A stretch of 64,000 nucleotides of DNA from Thalassotalea sp. ND16A (GTDB taxonomy: Bacteria > Pseudomonadota > Gammaproteobacteria > Enterobacterales > Alteromonadaceae): positions 86,070-150,069 of the forward strand of contig NZ_JQDZ01000022.1 of assembly GCF_000764205.1 (NCBI RefSeq), given 5' to 3'. A program made the position numbers and the translations under genes. The stretch's first letter is position 1. Each line of letters begins with the position of its first letter. Of this stretch, positions 31,217 through 40,883 are shown in pieces. Under the pieces are notes generated by a model. That model saw only the letters and a list, made by a program, of their open reading frames with translations. It did no database searches and was not told the DNA's origin.

Positions 31217-31991
31217 GAATACTAAACCTGACCTTAAAGCAAAAGATAAAACTGAACCTGAAACCATTTTAGAATGTCGCAATGTAACCAAGTCGGTAAA
31301 CACGGCGAGTCATAAAACGGATGAAAAATCTTTAACTATCCTGAAAGCAATTGATATGCAAGTCAAGTCTGGAGAGAGTATTGCCATTATCGGGGCATCG
31401 GGCTCTGGCAAAACGACGTTATTATCCTTACTTGCCGGCCTGGATTTACCGTCTTCGGGGGAAATTTATCTGAAAGGCCTGGCCTTGCATCAATTTGATG
31501 AAGAGCAGCGTAGCAAGGTAAGGGCCGACCATGTTGGCTTTATTTTTCAGTCGTTTTTATTGATAAACAGTTTAACCGCGTTAGAAAATGTGATGTTACC
31601 GGCAGAATTGGCCAATGAAGACAATGCCAAACAAAAAGCCATGACCATGCTGGCGAAAGTGGGTTTGAGTGACCGGGTAGAACATTATCCGTCACAACTC
31701 TCTGGTGGCGAGCAACAACGGGTTGCCATCGCTCGTGCTTTTATCTCTAACCCGGATATTTTGTTTGCCGATGAACCGACAGGCAATTTAGACAGTAAAA
31801 CTGGTGAAACCATTACTGAGTTGTTATTTCAATTAAACCAGCAACAAGGCACTACCTTGGTACTTGTGACTCATGACAAAAAATTGGCTGGACGATGTCA
31901 GATACAGCTGACGATGGAAGCCGGGGAGTTTATTCAGCAATCGGATGCAGCGCCTGAGCAACTTACCATCAACTCAGTGAAGGCGGGTTAG
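31215..31991 (+). CDS. ybbA: YbbA-type ABC transporter ATPase
   Basis: 258 residues from ATG 31215. Walker [12 protein letters not shown]-loop FIFQSFLL, signature [14 protein letters not shown], Walker [18 protein letters not shown] and the H-loop VTHDKKL are all intact. It belongs to the LolD/MacB-like mechanotransmission class. One base separates its stop from the ybbP start, so they are coupled. The start overlaps the divergent tesA start; the longer frame from 31146 would run inside tesA and is not preferred. Confidence 0.92.
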   Translation: MNTKPDLKAKDKTEPETILECRNVTKSVNTASHKTDEKSLTILKAIDMQVKSGESIAIIGASGSGKTTLLSLLAGLDLPSSGEIYLKGLALHQFDEEQRSKVRADHVGFIFQSFLLINSLTALENVMLPAELANEDNAKQKAMTMLAKVGLSDRVEHYPSQLSGGEQQRVAIARAFISNPDILFADEPTGNLDSKTGETITELLFQLNQQQGTTLVLVTHDKKLAGRCQIQLTMEAGEFIQQSDAAPEQLTINSVKAG

Positions 31992-31992
31992 C

Positions 31993-34497
31993 ATGCCGAT
32001 TTGGATCAAACAATCACTGCGCTTATTTCGCCATGAATTAAAACGTGGTGAGTTAACCATTATTTGCTTTGCCATTATTTTGGCGGTGGCTTCGGTGTTT
32101 TCGTTGTCAGGGTTTTCGGCCCAAATAAAGTCGGCGTTGATTAATGAAAGCAGCAGCTTTATTGCTTCTGACAGAGTGTTGCAATCATCAAGACCAATAA
32201 ACGCCGAGTTTCTCGACAAGGCGACGCAATTACACCTAGATAGCGCCCGGGTCATGCTGTTTTCGTCTATGGTTTTCGCTGGCGATGAAATGCAACTGAC
32301 ATCGGTAAAAGCAATCAGTGATAGTTACCCGCTGCGCGGAGAATTATTGATCAATGATCGCAATTCAACGGCAATTAATGCCATGCACGCCCCACCTGTT
32401 GGTAGTGTGTGGGTACAAGCCTCATTGCTTGATAAATTAGCGATTAAAGTGGGCGACAGCATAGAACTTGGTGCGGCAACCTTTACCGTAGCCGCCACGA
32501 TAAACAAAGAGCCTGATGCATCGTTTAGTGTGTTTACCCAGGGACCGAGAGTTTTTGTTAATTTAAGCGATGTTGAAAAAACTCAAATCGTGCAACCTGG
32601 CAGCAGACTGACTTACCGGTATTTATTTGCCGGTAGCGCACAAGAAATTGCGGAATACGAGCAGTGGGTTAAGCCGCAAGTGCAAGAAACTCAGCGCTGG
32701 TACGATATCAAAAGCCAGCAAACGCCATTGGCCAATGCCTTAAACCGGGCAGAGAAATATCTGTCGCTGGCAAGTATGTTGGGGATCATTTTAGCGGCGG
32801 TTGCGGTGTCTGTAGCCAGCCGGCGCTATGGTCAACGTCATCAACCTATGGTGGCGGTATTTAAAGCCATGGGCGCCAATAAATCGCACATACGCAAATT
32901 GTATTTGTTGCACTGGAGTAGCCTTTCTTTATTTTCGATTGTCGTTGGTTTAGGCCTTGGCTTTGTCTTGCAATCAATCGGCTTGTCGTTGATGGCTGCC
33001 TATTTACCACAAACGTCTTCGGCATCTTCACTTTATCCATTAATGGTTGCGGTTATCACTGGCGCTATCTGTGCGTTTGCTTTTGCCATCGCACCAATGA
33101 AATCTTTAATCGCAACACCAGTATTAACGGTGATCCATGGCTTTACTGATGTCGATACTAAAAAAGGTATCATCGCCAATATCCCGCCGTTTATGGCGGT
33201 GTTCGCCTTGTTATTAATATTTTCACGTGACTGGATGTTATCTTTGGCACTCATGGCCGGTGGTGGGGTGATTATCGGTATTTTGCTGCTATTTGGCCGC
33301 TTACTGGTAAATGCCGGCCGCTCGGTAGGCAGCCAGGCCGGGCAAGGATTTCACTTGGCCCTGGCAAATTTAAAACGTCGCGGCAAACAAAACAATGTGC
33401 AACTGGTCAGTTTCACCATAGCGATAAAGCTGTTATTGCTGATGTTAGTGGTGAGAAACGATTTAATTGATGAATGGCAAGCGCAGTTGCCGGAAAATAC
33501 CCCAAATCAGTTTTTAGTTAACGTAAATAAGTCGCAGGTTAGTGAAGTAGAACAATTTCTCAGTAATAACCAAATGCAAGCGAGTGATCTATACCCCATT
33601 GTGCGTGGCCGCTTAACCGCCATTAATGATGAAAAGCTTGCTAAACAAGCCAGTAAAGAAGAAACCGATAACAGCGATCAAGGCCGGCAAGGTATTGGCC
33701 GTGAGCTGAATATGACCTGGCACAGTCAGTTACCAAAAGGCAATGTTGTCGTTTCTGGTGACTGGTTTCGCCCTGAAGATGAGTTGGCTCAGGTCTCAAT
33801 CGAGTCGCAAGTTGCCGAACGGTTAGATGTTAAAGTTGGGGACGAATTAAGCTTTCAAATCGGCAGTGAGCTCATTCAATTGCCAGTTACCAGTATTCGT
33901 GAAGTTGACTGGCAGTCGATGCAGCCAAATTTTTACATGATATTTTCTGATAAGGTACTGGCCGATTTTCCGGCAACCTATATCACCTCAATTCATGTGC
34001 CAACTGATAAAAAGCGAGCGATGCAGCAATTTTTAGCACAGTACCCAACCATAAGTGTGATTGATGTTGAAGCGATGATATCTCAGCTACGCTCAGTGAT
34101 TGGCCAGGTATCAATAGCGATCGAGTTCATCTTAGTGCTGGTTGTTATCGCTGGCTCTTTAGTGTTGGTGGCTCAAGTGCAAGCGAGTATGGAAGAGCGT
34201 GAGCGTGAACTGGCAATTTTAAGAACCTTAGGTGCCAGAGGCCGCTTGTTAAAATCGGCAACGGTATTAGAGTTTGTAATTTTGGGGGCGATAGCCGGGT
34301 TCTTAGCCAGTGTTGCCATGGAAATTGCGGTATACGTATTGCAAAGTAATGTTTTTGAAATGGACCCTTCATGGCATTTAAATTATTGGTTGCTGGGATT
34401 GGTGTTGGGTGGAGCCTTTGTTGGTGGCGTGGGTTTGCTGGCATGCTGGCGCTTGCTGAATTTATCCAGTTTAACCTTGATCAGGCGTACACTCTAA
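31993..34497 (+). CDS. ybbP: YbbP-type FtsX-like ABC permease
   Basis: 834 residues with about ten membrane helices: one near the N-terminus, then two FtsX-like blocks (about 255-370 and 715-830) with large periplasmic segments between. It pairs with YbbA; the family (type VII/MacB-like) transmits force to the periplasm rather than moving a solute across the membrane. The E. coli homologue has been linked to outward export functions but remains poorly defined. Length matches the family (about 800). Confidence 0.9.
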   Translation: MPIWIKQSLRLFRHELKRGELTIICFAIILAVASVFSLSGFSAQIKSALINESSSFIASDRVLQSSRPINAEFLDKATQLHLDSARVMLFSSMVFAGDEMQLTSVKAISDSYPLRGELLINDRNSTAINAMHAPPVGSVWVQASLLDKLAIKVGDSIELGAATFTVAATINKEPDASFSVFTQGPRVFVNLSDVEKTQIVQPGSRLTYRYLFAGSAQEIAEYEQWVKPQVQETQRWYDIKSQQTPLANALNRAEKYLSLASMLGIILAAVAVSVASRRYGQRHQPMVAVFKAMGANKSHIRKLYLLHWSSLSLFSIVVGLGLGFVLQSIGLSLMAAYLPQTSSASSLYPLMVAVITGAICAFAFAIAPMKSLIATPVLTVIHGFTDVDTKKGIIANIPPFMAVFALLLIFSRDWMLSLALMAGGGVIIGILLLFGRLLVNAGRSVGSQAGQGFHLALANLKRRGKQNNVQLVSFTIAIKLLLLMLVVRNDLIDEWQAQLPENTPNQFLVNVNKSQVSEVEQFLSNNQMQASDLYPIVRGRLTAINDEKLAKQASKEETDNSDQGRQGIGRELNMTWHSQLPKGNVVVSGDWFRPEDELAQVSIESQVAERLDVKVGDELSFQIGSELIQLPVTSIREVDWQSMQPNFYMIFSDKVLADFPATYITSIHVPTDKKRAMQQFLAQYPTISVIDVEAMISQLRSVIGQVSIAIEFILVLVVIAGSLVLVAQVQASMEERERELAILRTLGARGRLLKSATVLEFVILGAIAGFLASVAMEIAVYVLQSNVFEMDPSWHLNYWLLGLVLGGAFVGGVGLLACWRLLNLSSLTLIRRTL

Positions 34498-34513
34498 TAG
34501 CGAGAACTACGCT

Positions 34514-35416
34514 TTAGCTTTTCAGTAAATGATGTAAGGCCGATTGTAAGTTGGGGTGGGTGAACTTAAAGTTTGCAGAAAGTAATTTCTCCGGCACGAC
34601 TTTTTGCCCATACAAGAATAAATCGGCCATTTCGCCAAACAAAATACGTAACACAAACGCTGGCATGGTGGCCAAATTTGGCCGACGTAGGGTTTTTGCC
34701 AGTATTTGACAAAATTCTTTGTTGGTAACCGGTTTGGGCGCGGTTAAATTAAACTGGCCCTGACATTGTTGGTTGTTCAATAAAAACTCGATGGCATTGA
34801 CCATGTCATCAATATGGATCCAGGACATAAATTGCGTTCCGGTTGAAAACCGGCCACCTAAACCAAATTTAAACGCCGGTAACATTTTTTTTAATGCGCC
34901 TTTGTTTTTATCTAGCACTATGCCAGTCCTTAATATACATACCCGGCTTTTGTGTTGGCTAAGCCATGCTTTTTCTTCCCATACCTTGCAGATTGTATGG
35001 CTAAATTCAGGGTAGACATCAGTCCATTGTTCGGTAATGGTTTCGTTACCTTGCCGGCCATAAAAACCGACGGCCGAGCCTGATATAAAGGTGTTGGGCG
35101 GGGTGGTTGAATCGTTGATTAATTTGCTTAATTGACTGGTTAAATTCCAGCGACTGTGACATATACTGTGTTTTTGCTTCTGGCTCCAACGTTTTTCGGC
35201 AATGGGTTCACCGGCAAGGTTGATTACCGCCTGATAGTCATCGAGATGTTTTAAATAGTTTAACGATGAAATAACATTGACCTTGGCTTCATTGCCAAAA
35301 CGAGAGCTTAAATCGCCAGTTTGACGACTAAGCACGTCAAAGTGGTATTTTGAGCTGAATTTGTTAATGAAGGTTGAGCCTATCAGGCCAGTGCCTCCGG
35401 TCATTAATATTTTCAT
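34514..35416 (-). CDS. TIGR01777-family epimerase/SDR protein (YfcH-like)
   Basis: 300 residues, extended short-chain-dehydrogenase fold. The N-terminal nucleotide motif is MTGGTGLIGSTFI; NLAGEPIAEKRW is the diagnostic segment of this family and SGSAVGFYG the active-site strand. A C-terminal DUF1731-like tail (about 250-297) is present. Substrate unknown for the family. It is convergent with ybbP, only 16 bp apart, with no clear terminator between. Confidence 0.9.
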   Translation of the reverse strand: MKILMTGGTGLIGSTFINKFSSKYHFDVLSRQTGDLSSRFGNEAKVNVISSLNYLKHLDDYQAVINLAGEPIAEKRWSQKQKHSICHSRWNLTSQLSKLINDSTTPPNTFISGSAVGFYGRQGNETITEQWTDVYPEFSHTICKVWEEKAWLSQHKSRVCILRTGIVLDKNKGALKKMLPAFKFGLGGRFSTGTQFMSWIHIDDMVNAIEFLLNNQQCQGQFNLTAPKPVTNKEFCQILAKTLRRPNLATMPAFVLRILFGEMADLFLYGQKVVPEKLLSANFKFTHPNLQSALHHLLKS

Positions 35417-35546
35417 GTTGAAGTCGTTCTGCCAACAATTTAACCGTTACTCTAATTTTAGCTGATAAATCCTGAACAGCCTCAATGGATGTTATTTCTG
35501 GATAATTTTGTTACTGTAGCTTTAATATAAAATAAAGAGTTTTCTC

Positions 35547-36644
35547 ATGGACTTAGCTGTAAAACATAGCGGGATTGTTAAAGTATTAATTATTTTAGCC
35601 TCTCTGGTTATTATCATGGCGGGGATTAAAACCGCCAGTAATCTATTGATCCCATTTTTACTGTCGTTGTTTATCGCCATTATCTGTAATCCGGTAATTA
35701 ACAAAGCAGAAGAGTATAAAGTACCAAAAGCCATCGCGGTATTTTTTGTTATCGCATTATTTGTGGTGGTAGGCATGTCGCTGGCCTCATTAATTGGCAA
35801 CTCATTAACCGAATTATCCGCTTTGATGCCAGGGTACCGGGCACAATTGACCAATGATTTTGCCGGGCTTATCGACAAACTGGCCGATTACAACATTAAG
35901 CTAGAGTCAAAAATATTGATGCAATATTTAGACCCTGCCGCGGCAATGGGCTTTGCCGCCAATATGTTATCAAGCTTTGGCAATATCATGGCGAATCTGT
36001 TTTTGATTTTGATCACTGTAGTGTTCATGTTATTTGAAGCGTCCAGTATTCCGGCGAAGTTGCACTTGGCCTTAAAAGATCCACAAATGAAAATGCAACA
36101 AATTGATAAATTTTTAAGTTCGGTAAATAAATACATTGCGATCAAAACCTGGGTCAGTATCGCCACCGGTTGTTTAGTCAGTTTAATGTTGTGGATCATC
36201 GGCCTGGACTTCTTTTTGCTGTGGGGCGTTTTAGCCTTTTTACTCAATTACATCCCTAACATCGGTTCGATCATTGCGGCGGTACCGGCAGTATTGTTGG
36301 CCTTGCTTCAGCTTAATCCTGCCGCGGCTTTGGCAATTGCTGCCGGCTTTATGCTGATTAATACCGTGATGGGCAATGTGGTTGAACCTCGCTATTTAGG
36401 CAAAGGCCTAGGTTTATCTACCTTAGTGGTGTTTTTATCTTTGATCTTTTGGGGCTGGTTATTGGGTACTGTCGGCATGCTGTTATCGGTACCGCTTACC
36501 ATGATCATCAAAATAGCTCTGGAAAGCTCAGCAGAGGCAAAGTGGTTCTCTATGATGTTGGGAGATGAATCTGAGGCAGAAGAGGTAATTAAACAGCAGC
36601 AGGCGCAAGCACAATTGCAACAAGAGCAACCAATTGAGAAATGA
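35547..36644 (+). CDS. AI-2E-family (PerM/TqsA-like) membrane transporter
   Basis: 365 residues with about eight membrane helices. Its TM pattern, the pair IKTWVSIATGCLVSLMLW and the segment FLLNYIPNIGSIIAAVPAVL with VEPRYLGKGLGLSTLVV are diagnostic of the AI-2 exporter/PerM superfamily. Substrate is not predictable (autoinducer export or Na+/H+ antiport in characterised members). The C-terminus is glutamine-rich (QQQAQAQLQQEQ). It has its own upstream region. Confidence 0.9.
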   Translation: MDLAVKHSGIVKVLIILASLVIIMAGIKTASNLLIPFLLSLFIAIICNPVINKAEEYKVPKAIAVFFVIALFVVVGMSLASLIGNSLTELSALMPGYRAQLTNDFAGLIDKLADYNIKLESKILMQYLDPAAAMGFAANMLSSFGNIMANLFLILITVVFMLFEASSIPAKLHLALKDPQMKMQQIDKFLSSVNKYIAIKTWVSIATGCLVSLMLWIIGLDFFLLWGVLAFLLNYIPNIGSIIAAVPAVLLALLQLNPAAALAIAAGFMLINTVMGNVVEPRYLGKGLGLSTLVVFLSLIFWGWLLGTVGMLLSVPLTMIIKIALESSAEAKWFSMMLGDESEAEEVIKQQQAQAQLQQEQPIEK

Positions 36645-36677
36645 TAATCGATATAAGGTAATCATTAAGGAAGTATT

Positions 36678-36854
36678 GTGGGCATAGCTTTTTTATTGGC
36701 GATTAACTTTATTTGTATATTCATTTGTTATTTTTTTGCCAAATGGCGCAAGGCCAACGCCGGCTATTGGGCAATTATGGGGGCTTTATTAGGGCCTATT
36801 GCATTACCGTTTATATTATTTGCGAAACCTAAAGGTGAACAAAGCACTGACTAG
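36678..36854 (+). CDS. Small two-helix membrane protein
   Basis: 58 codons starting with GTG after a good AAGGAAG ribosome-binding site. It has two hydrophobic stretches (about 3-20 and 31-48) joined by the basic loop AKWRKANAGYW, ending AKPKGEQSTD. It lies 33 bp after the AI-2E-family gene and just before a strong terminator, so the two form a unit. Family not recognised. Confidence 0.7.
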   Translation: MGIAFLLAINFICIFICYFFAKWRKANAGYWAIMGALLGPIALPFILFAKPKGEQSTD

Positions 36855-36900
36855 CGCCGATATTGATGTTGTTTTCTATAAGATGTAAGTGGAAAGGGAT

Positions 36901-36938
36901 AAGAGGTAATGGTTTGACTATTACCTCTTTTATTTTTT
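36901..36938 (+). terminator. Rho-independent terminator
   Basis: AAGAGGTAAT / ATTACCTCTT perfect 10-bp stem with a 9-nt loop, followed by TTATTTTTT. It ends the transporter/small-protein unit and faces the convergent yciI gene. Confidence 0.9.
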
Positions 36939-36964
36939 ACATAACTTGAACTGGGGGTAATGAG

Positions 36965-37267
36965 TTAGGCTGGTAATACCATTTTGTAAGGTTTTACCGT
37001 TACTTTTTCATAGACTCCGGCGGCAATATAAGGGTCGGCATCGGCCCAGGCTAGTGCATCTGCTAAGCTGTTAAACTCAAGCACCAGCAAAGAGCCGGTA
37101 AAGCCTGATGCGCCGGGGTCTTCACTGTCAATGGCCGGACATGGTCCGGCAATAATTAAACGTCCCTGGTTTTGCATTTCTTTTAAGCGGGCGATGTGTT
37201 GCTCGCGCACACTTAACCGTTTTTCTAATGAATTTGGCACATCTTCGCTGTAAATTACGTATAGCAT
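36965..37267 (-). CDS. yciI: YciI-family protein
   Basis: 100 residues from the internal ATG ([10 protein letters not shown]), chosen over a TTG five codons upstream because the family begins M-x-Y/L at this point. It has the ferredoxin-like YciI fold with conserved His near residue 22 ([10 protein letters not shown]) and Asp in [13 protein letters not shown]. Enzymatic role unknown for most members; related domains act in chlorocatechol metabolism. It sits beside yciB, a common gammaproteobacterial neighbourhood. Confidence 0.9.
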   Translation of the reverse strand: MLYVIYSEDVPNSLEKRLSVREQHIARLKEMQNQGRLIIAGPCPAIDSEDPGASGFTGSLLVLEFNSLADALAWADADPYIAAGVYEKVTVKPYKMVLPA

Positions 37268-37395
37268 ATTGGTATTTCTCAATTTAATATACCAATTCTA
37301 ATCGATATCTGCTCATTGAGTAATTTTATTTTGGTAAATAAAATCACCCTTCGGGAATGACTATAAAGCTTTCTAGTGCATTCTCAATTGATCAG

Positions 37396-37989
37396 CTAAC
37401 AATCAGATTTGGTATTGGTTTCTTTAGTAGTTTCAACGCTCAGCTTTTCAGCGTCATCTTCTTCCTGAGGAATGTGTTTGTAAATGCCCATGATAGAGAC
37501 AATGGCAAAAACAAACGTTAACCCGGTCAAGCCAAACACTTTGAAATTAACCCAGGTTTCTTGGTCAAAATTAAAGGCAACATAAAGGTTTAACCCGGCA
37601 CAAACTAAGAAAAAGCCGACCCAGGACAAATTAAATTTGGCCCAAACCGCCTCTGGCATTTGAATTTGTTCACCCATAAAGCTTTTTAACAAGTTCTTTT
37701 TAAAACCGTAATGGCTGACTAACAGCGCTAATGCAAAAAACAGGTTGATGATTGAGACCTTCCATTTAATAAAGGTATCGTCGTGAAAGAAGATGGTTAG
37801 CCCACCAAACACCGCAATTAAGCCAAAAAATACCCATTGGCGAGTAGGTATGCTTTTCCCTTGCAGTTTTAGCACAAGTAAGTGCAGGGCAGAGGTGGCA
37901 ATTAATGCGCCGGTGGCAATGAAAATATCAAAAAATTTGTATACAACGAAAAATACGACTAATGGGATGTATTCTAAAAAAGCGGCCAT
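37396..37989 (-). CDS. yciB: Inner-membrane septation protein YciB/IspZ
   Basis: 197 residues with five membrane helices. Family motifs are EYIPLVVFFVVYKF at the N-terminus, KWKVSIINLFFALALL and NLSWVGFFLVCAGLNLYVAF. It is linked in E. coli and Shigella to envelope integrity and septation. The C-terminal tail after residue 172 is acidic and longer than the E. coli protein. It is followed by an AT-rich gap containing an ATTTTATTT/AAATAAAAT hairpin before yciI. Confidence 0.93.
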   Translation of the reverse strand: MAAFLEYIPLVVFFVVYKFFDIFIATGALIATSALHLLVLKLQGKSIPTRQWVFFGLIAVFGGLTIFFHDDTFIKWKVSIINLFFALALLVSHYGFKKNLLKSFMGEQIQMPEAVWAKFNLSWVGFFLVCAGLNLYVAFNFDQETWVNFKVFGLTGLTFVFAIVSIMGIYKHIPQEEDDAEKLSVETTKETNTKSDC

Positions 37990-38153
37990 AATGGGTAACG
38001 ATACTCTAACTAAGATAACAATTTAATTACCTCATTCTAACCAATGTCAAACCGCCATGCTAGCGAAAGCCTGTAAGTTTTTGTAAGTAACCTGAGCTCG
38101 GGATAAGCAGCACTTGCTCAATACTCCACTTTTTCCGATTTTCGGCGTTAAAA

Positions 38154-38840
38154 CTAAGTAATCAAGCTATCGGTAAACGATAATAAATGTTTATCGATGC
38201 GACCATTTTTGGTGGACTCAACTTTGTTTGGGTGTTTAATTTTGTTCCAGGCGGTGACTTTACCACCGATGTTTATCTTGGCAAAATCGCTAATGGCGGC
38301 GTCGATGTTTAAAAATGTTAATAGTTTTTGATAACTGCCTTGCTCAGCAATATTGAGCATTAAAAAATCAGATGCTCGATCACTAAAATGGCTCAACACT
38401 TTGCTTTTATGTTGTAAATAACAACGTTCAAGGAAGCTGTCCTGGTTAATGTTTTGCTCAGTAAAGGGTGAGAAAACCTCAGAATAACAGTGTCTTATAA
38501 TTGGGTTGTAGCCACCATCACTGCGGGTAACATTGGTGTGCATGCGCAATAATAATTGTTTTATCGAAGGCAACCAGGAGGATAATTCCCGCTCAAGGTA
38601 AATGAATTTAGCTCCGGGAAACTGCTTATCTAATTCAACAAAATTGTAAAATACCGGGGTGTCGGCAATCACTTGTGCCGCAACTAAACATTTTTCGGTA
38701 TAGCAGGTATGAGCAACTTTAAAGCCGAGATCAAGCATTGCCACGCAAATGCTAGTGGTAGCAGTACGTGGCAAGCCAATGATGAAAATTTTATTGTTCT
38801 CGGTTCGCGGGTTTTCACTCATATGCTTGTTTATTAACAT
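38154..38840 (-). CDS. Sulfotransferase-like P-loop protein
   Basis: 228 residues. GLPRTATTSICVAMLDLGF is the 5'-phosphosulfate-binding loop of PAPS-dependent sulfotransferases. A middle segment FPGAKFIYLERELSSWLPS matches the 3'-phosphate-binding strand and loop. No signal peptide, so cytoplasmic. Its start lies five bases after the stop of the peptidase gene upstream, so the two are probably cotranscribed; Met7 is an alternative start. Acceptor unknown. Confidence 0.8.
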   Translation of the reverse strand: MLINKHMSENPRTENNKIFIIGLPRTATTSICVAMLDLGFKVAHTCYTEKCLVAAQVIADTPVFYNFVELDKQFPGAKFIYLERELSSWLPSIKQLLLRMHTNVTRSDGGYNPIIRHCYSEVFSPFTEQNINQDSFLERCYLQHKSKVLSHFSDRASDFLMLNIAEQGSYQKLLTFLNIDAAISDFAKINIGGKVTAWNKIKHPNKVESTKNGRIDKHLLSFTDSLIT

Positions 38841-38845
38841 AGGAA

Positions 38846-40069
38846 TTAAGCGTTGTAACCAAACGGATCATCTATCGAATGTGCTGGTTTGGTGAACCAT
38901 ACCGGACCATTTTCACTGATATAGAAATGATCTTCATGACGAATACCAAATTCGCCCGGAATACAGATCATCGGCTCGTTAGAAAAACACATGCCAACTT
39001 TGAGCTCGGTGGTATCGTTTAATACCAAATAGGGCCATTCATGAATGTCTAAACCAATACCGTGGCCGGTACGATGTGGCAGGCCTGGAATGTCATAACC
39101 AGGACCCAAACCCACGGTGGCCAAATATTCACGCGCTGCCATGTCGGCACTGGCACAAGGCTGACCAATTTGTGCGGCTTCAAAAGCTAAACGTTGTGCT
39201 TCTTTCTCATAATTCCAAACTTGTGTTTGCCGCTCTGTGGCGGTGCCGTATACATAAGTACGGGTGATGTCTGAGTTATAACCTTCCAGCTGACAACCGG
39301 TATCAATAAGCACCACATCGTTTAATTCAAGTGCTTTTGGGGTGGCCACACCATGCGGGTAAGCCGAATCTTCACCAAATAATACAATACAGAAATAAGA
39401 ACCGGCCGGTGCACCTAGGCATTTATGCGCTTCATTGATAAATGCTTCTACTTCTTTGGTGCTAATGCCTTCATGTAAAATGCGGGCTGCCGCTTTATGT
39501 ACTTCTAAGGTCATATCTTTGGCGCGTTGCAGTAAAGCGATTTCGTTCGCCGACTTAGACATTCTGCAACCGGCAGTAATGGCTTTTGCATCCACTAAAT
39601 TTAACTGCACACTGGCTTTGGCAATGCCGTTAGCGATGAAAAATGCGGTAGATTCATCAATGGCAACATCGCCATGCTTTATGCCTAAGGCACGTAAACT
39701 GTCAACAAACACTTGATACGGACTCACATGCTCTTGCCAGGCATTTACTTTGCCCTTAACCACCATAAATTGCTCAAGGGTACTAATTTCAAAGTGCGGA
39801 GCAATGTATTCAATGTCGCCAACGGCTGGAATAATGGCTCCTACCATACGCTCTGAGGCGTACCAGCGGGTACCGGTAAAGTAATAAAGATTGGTTCCGG
39901 CATTAATGTAGGTGGCAACAATGTTGTGCTGTTGCATCAATTGCTGCGCTTTGGCTATGCGCTGTTGGTATTCTGCTAAAGTAATAGATTCTACATCAGC
40001 AGTCATATTCGTTAATTTTGTTAATTCGTCGGCAGCACTAGAGCCACCAATACCGTTATTGTTTATCAT
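38846..40069 (-). CDS. M24B-family metallopeptidase (Xaa-Pro peptidase-like)
   Basis: 407 residues. An N-terminal creatinase-like domain (about 30-165) is followed by a pita-bread catalytic domain. Metal ligands appear in VVLIDTGCQLEGYNSDITRT (two Asp), TGHGIGLDIHEWP (His), SNEPMI (Glu) and GIRHEDHF (Glu), all intact. It probably cleaves Xaa-Pro bonds in the cytoplasm. The first 21 residues (MINNNGIGGSSAADE) are unusual and Met22 (MTADVES) is an alternative start. It heads the two-gene unit with the sulfotransferase-like gene. Confidence 0.9.
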   Translation of the reverse strand: MINNNGIGGSSAADELTKLTNMTADVESITLAEYQQRIAKAQQLMQQHNIVATYINAGTNLYYFTGTRWYASERMVGAIIPAVGDIEYIAPHFEISTLEQFMVVKGKVNAWQEHVSPYQVFVDSLRALGIKHGDVAIDESTAFFIANGIAKASVQLNLVDAKAITAGCRMSKSANEIALLQRAKDMTLEVHKAAARILHEGISTKEVEAFINEAHKCLGAPAGSYFCIVLFGEDSAYPHGVATPKALELNDVVLIDTGCQLEGYNSDITRTYVYGTATERQTQVWNYEKEAQRLAFEAAQIGQPCASADMAAREYLATVGLGPGYDIPGLPHRTGHGIGLDIHEWPYLVLNDTTELKVGMCFSNEPMICIPGEFGIRHEDHFYISENGPVWFTKPAHSIDDPFGYNA

Positions 40070-40468
40070 CGAATTTGTCCAAGGTTAGTTTATGTCATCA
40101 AAAATGAGAATCTGTGGAGTATATTGTATTCCATCCGGAAAAACTAACATTTGCGCAGCCGATTCGCGATTGTTTTTCATATAATGTTGATAACAATCAA
40201 CCCAAAGGTAAAAATATGCTAAAAACGGTTGCTGACTGAGCAAAGCAATCTCAGCGAGTGTTCGACAAATCTCGGCTGAACAGTTAATTCGGTGAGGTTA
40301 TGAAAACCTACCGGCAAACACTTGTAAATCGATATTGTTAATGCAATTTTTTAACTATTGTTACAATATCAAACATTTATTTTATGGAAAGAAGTTGCTT
40401 TTTTTTCATTAGCGAACATATAATCGCACACAGATAACAACTAATCTCAGGCCAGTTTAGACCATTAA
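40070..40468. other. 399-bp divergent intergenic region
   Basis: Lies between the leftward M24 gene and the rightward copper cluster. It is AT-rich; no gene, terminator or MerR-type promoter was recognised. Only a short CTGAG...CTCAG repeat near 40235-40255 was noted. Promoters for both directions are expected here. Confidence 0.4.
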
Positions 40469-40852
40469 ATGAACAATCTAAAACTTTTTGCCATATTTTT
40501 CTTATTGCTGACGTTCTTAAGTCAGGCGATGGCGAGTGGGCAAAATTGTAAAATGATGATGGTTAACAACATGGCTAATACCCAGATCATGGCTGACATG
40601 GACCACAATCTGATGGCTATGGACCAAGGTATGATGGTTCATGGCATGAAGCAGATGAGCGATGGCTCAGATGAAGATTGTTGCATTGACGATTGTTCAT
40701 GTGTCATGGGTGCTTGTTCATTTACTGTGATTGTTGAAGATAACATCAGCAGTGATTTGCAATTTATTGCCAGTGTAAAAATCCCCCTGCAAAATTTATT
40801 ATTGAATAATCTGTATTCAAAATCGCTCTACCGTCCCCCCATTCTTAGTTAA
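40469..40852 (+). CDS. Met/Cys-rich periplasmic protein, probable copper binding
   Basis: 127 residues. A signal peptide (about 1-22, ending AMA) is followed by a Met-rich stretch (about 27-64: KMMM, HNLMAMDQGMMVHGM) and then a Cys cluster CCIDDCSCVMGAC (about 71-83). Methionine and cysteine spacing of this kind binds Cu(I)/Ag(I). It lies at the head of the copper-efflux cluster and is separated from it by a repeat element. No named family recognised. Confidence 0.7.
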   Translation: MNNLKLFAIFFLLLTFLSQAMASGQNCKMMMVNNMANTQIMADMDHNLMAMDQGMMVHGMKQMSDGSDEDCCIDDCSCVMGACSFTVIVEDNISSDLQFIASVKIPLQNLLLNNLYSKSLYRPPILS

Positions 40853-40883
40853 TACAGGATAATTGCGTCTAAAAATTGGCATA

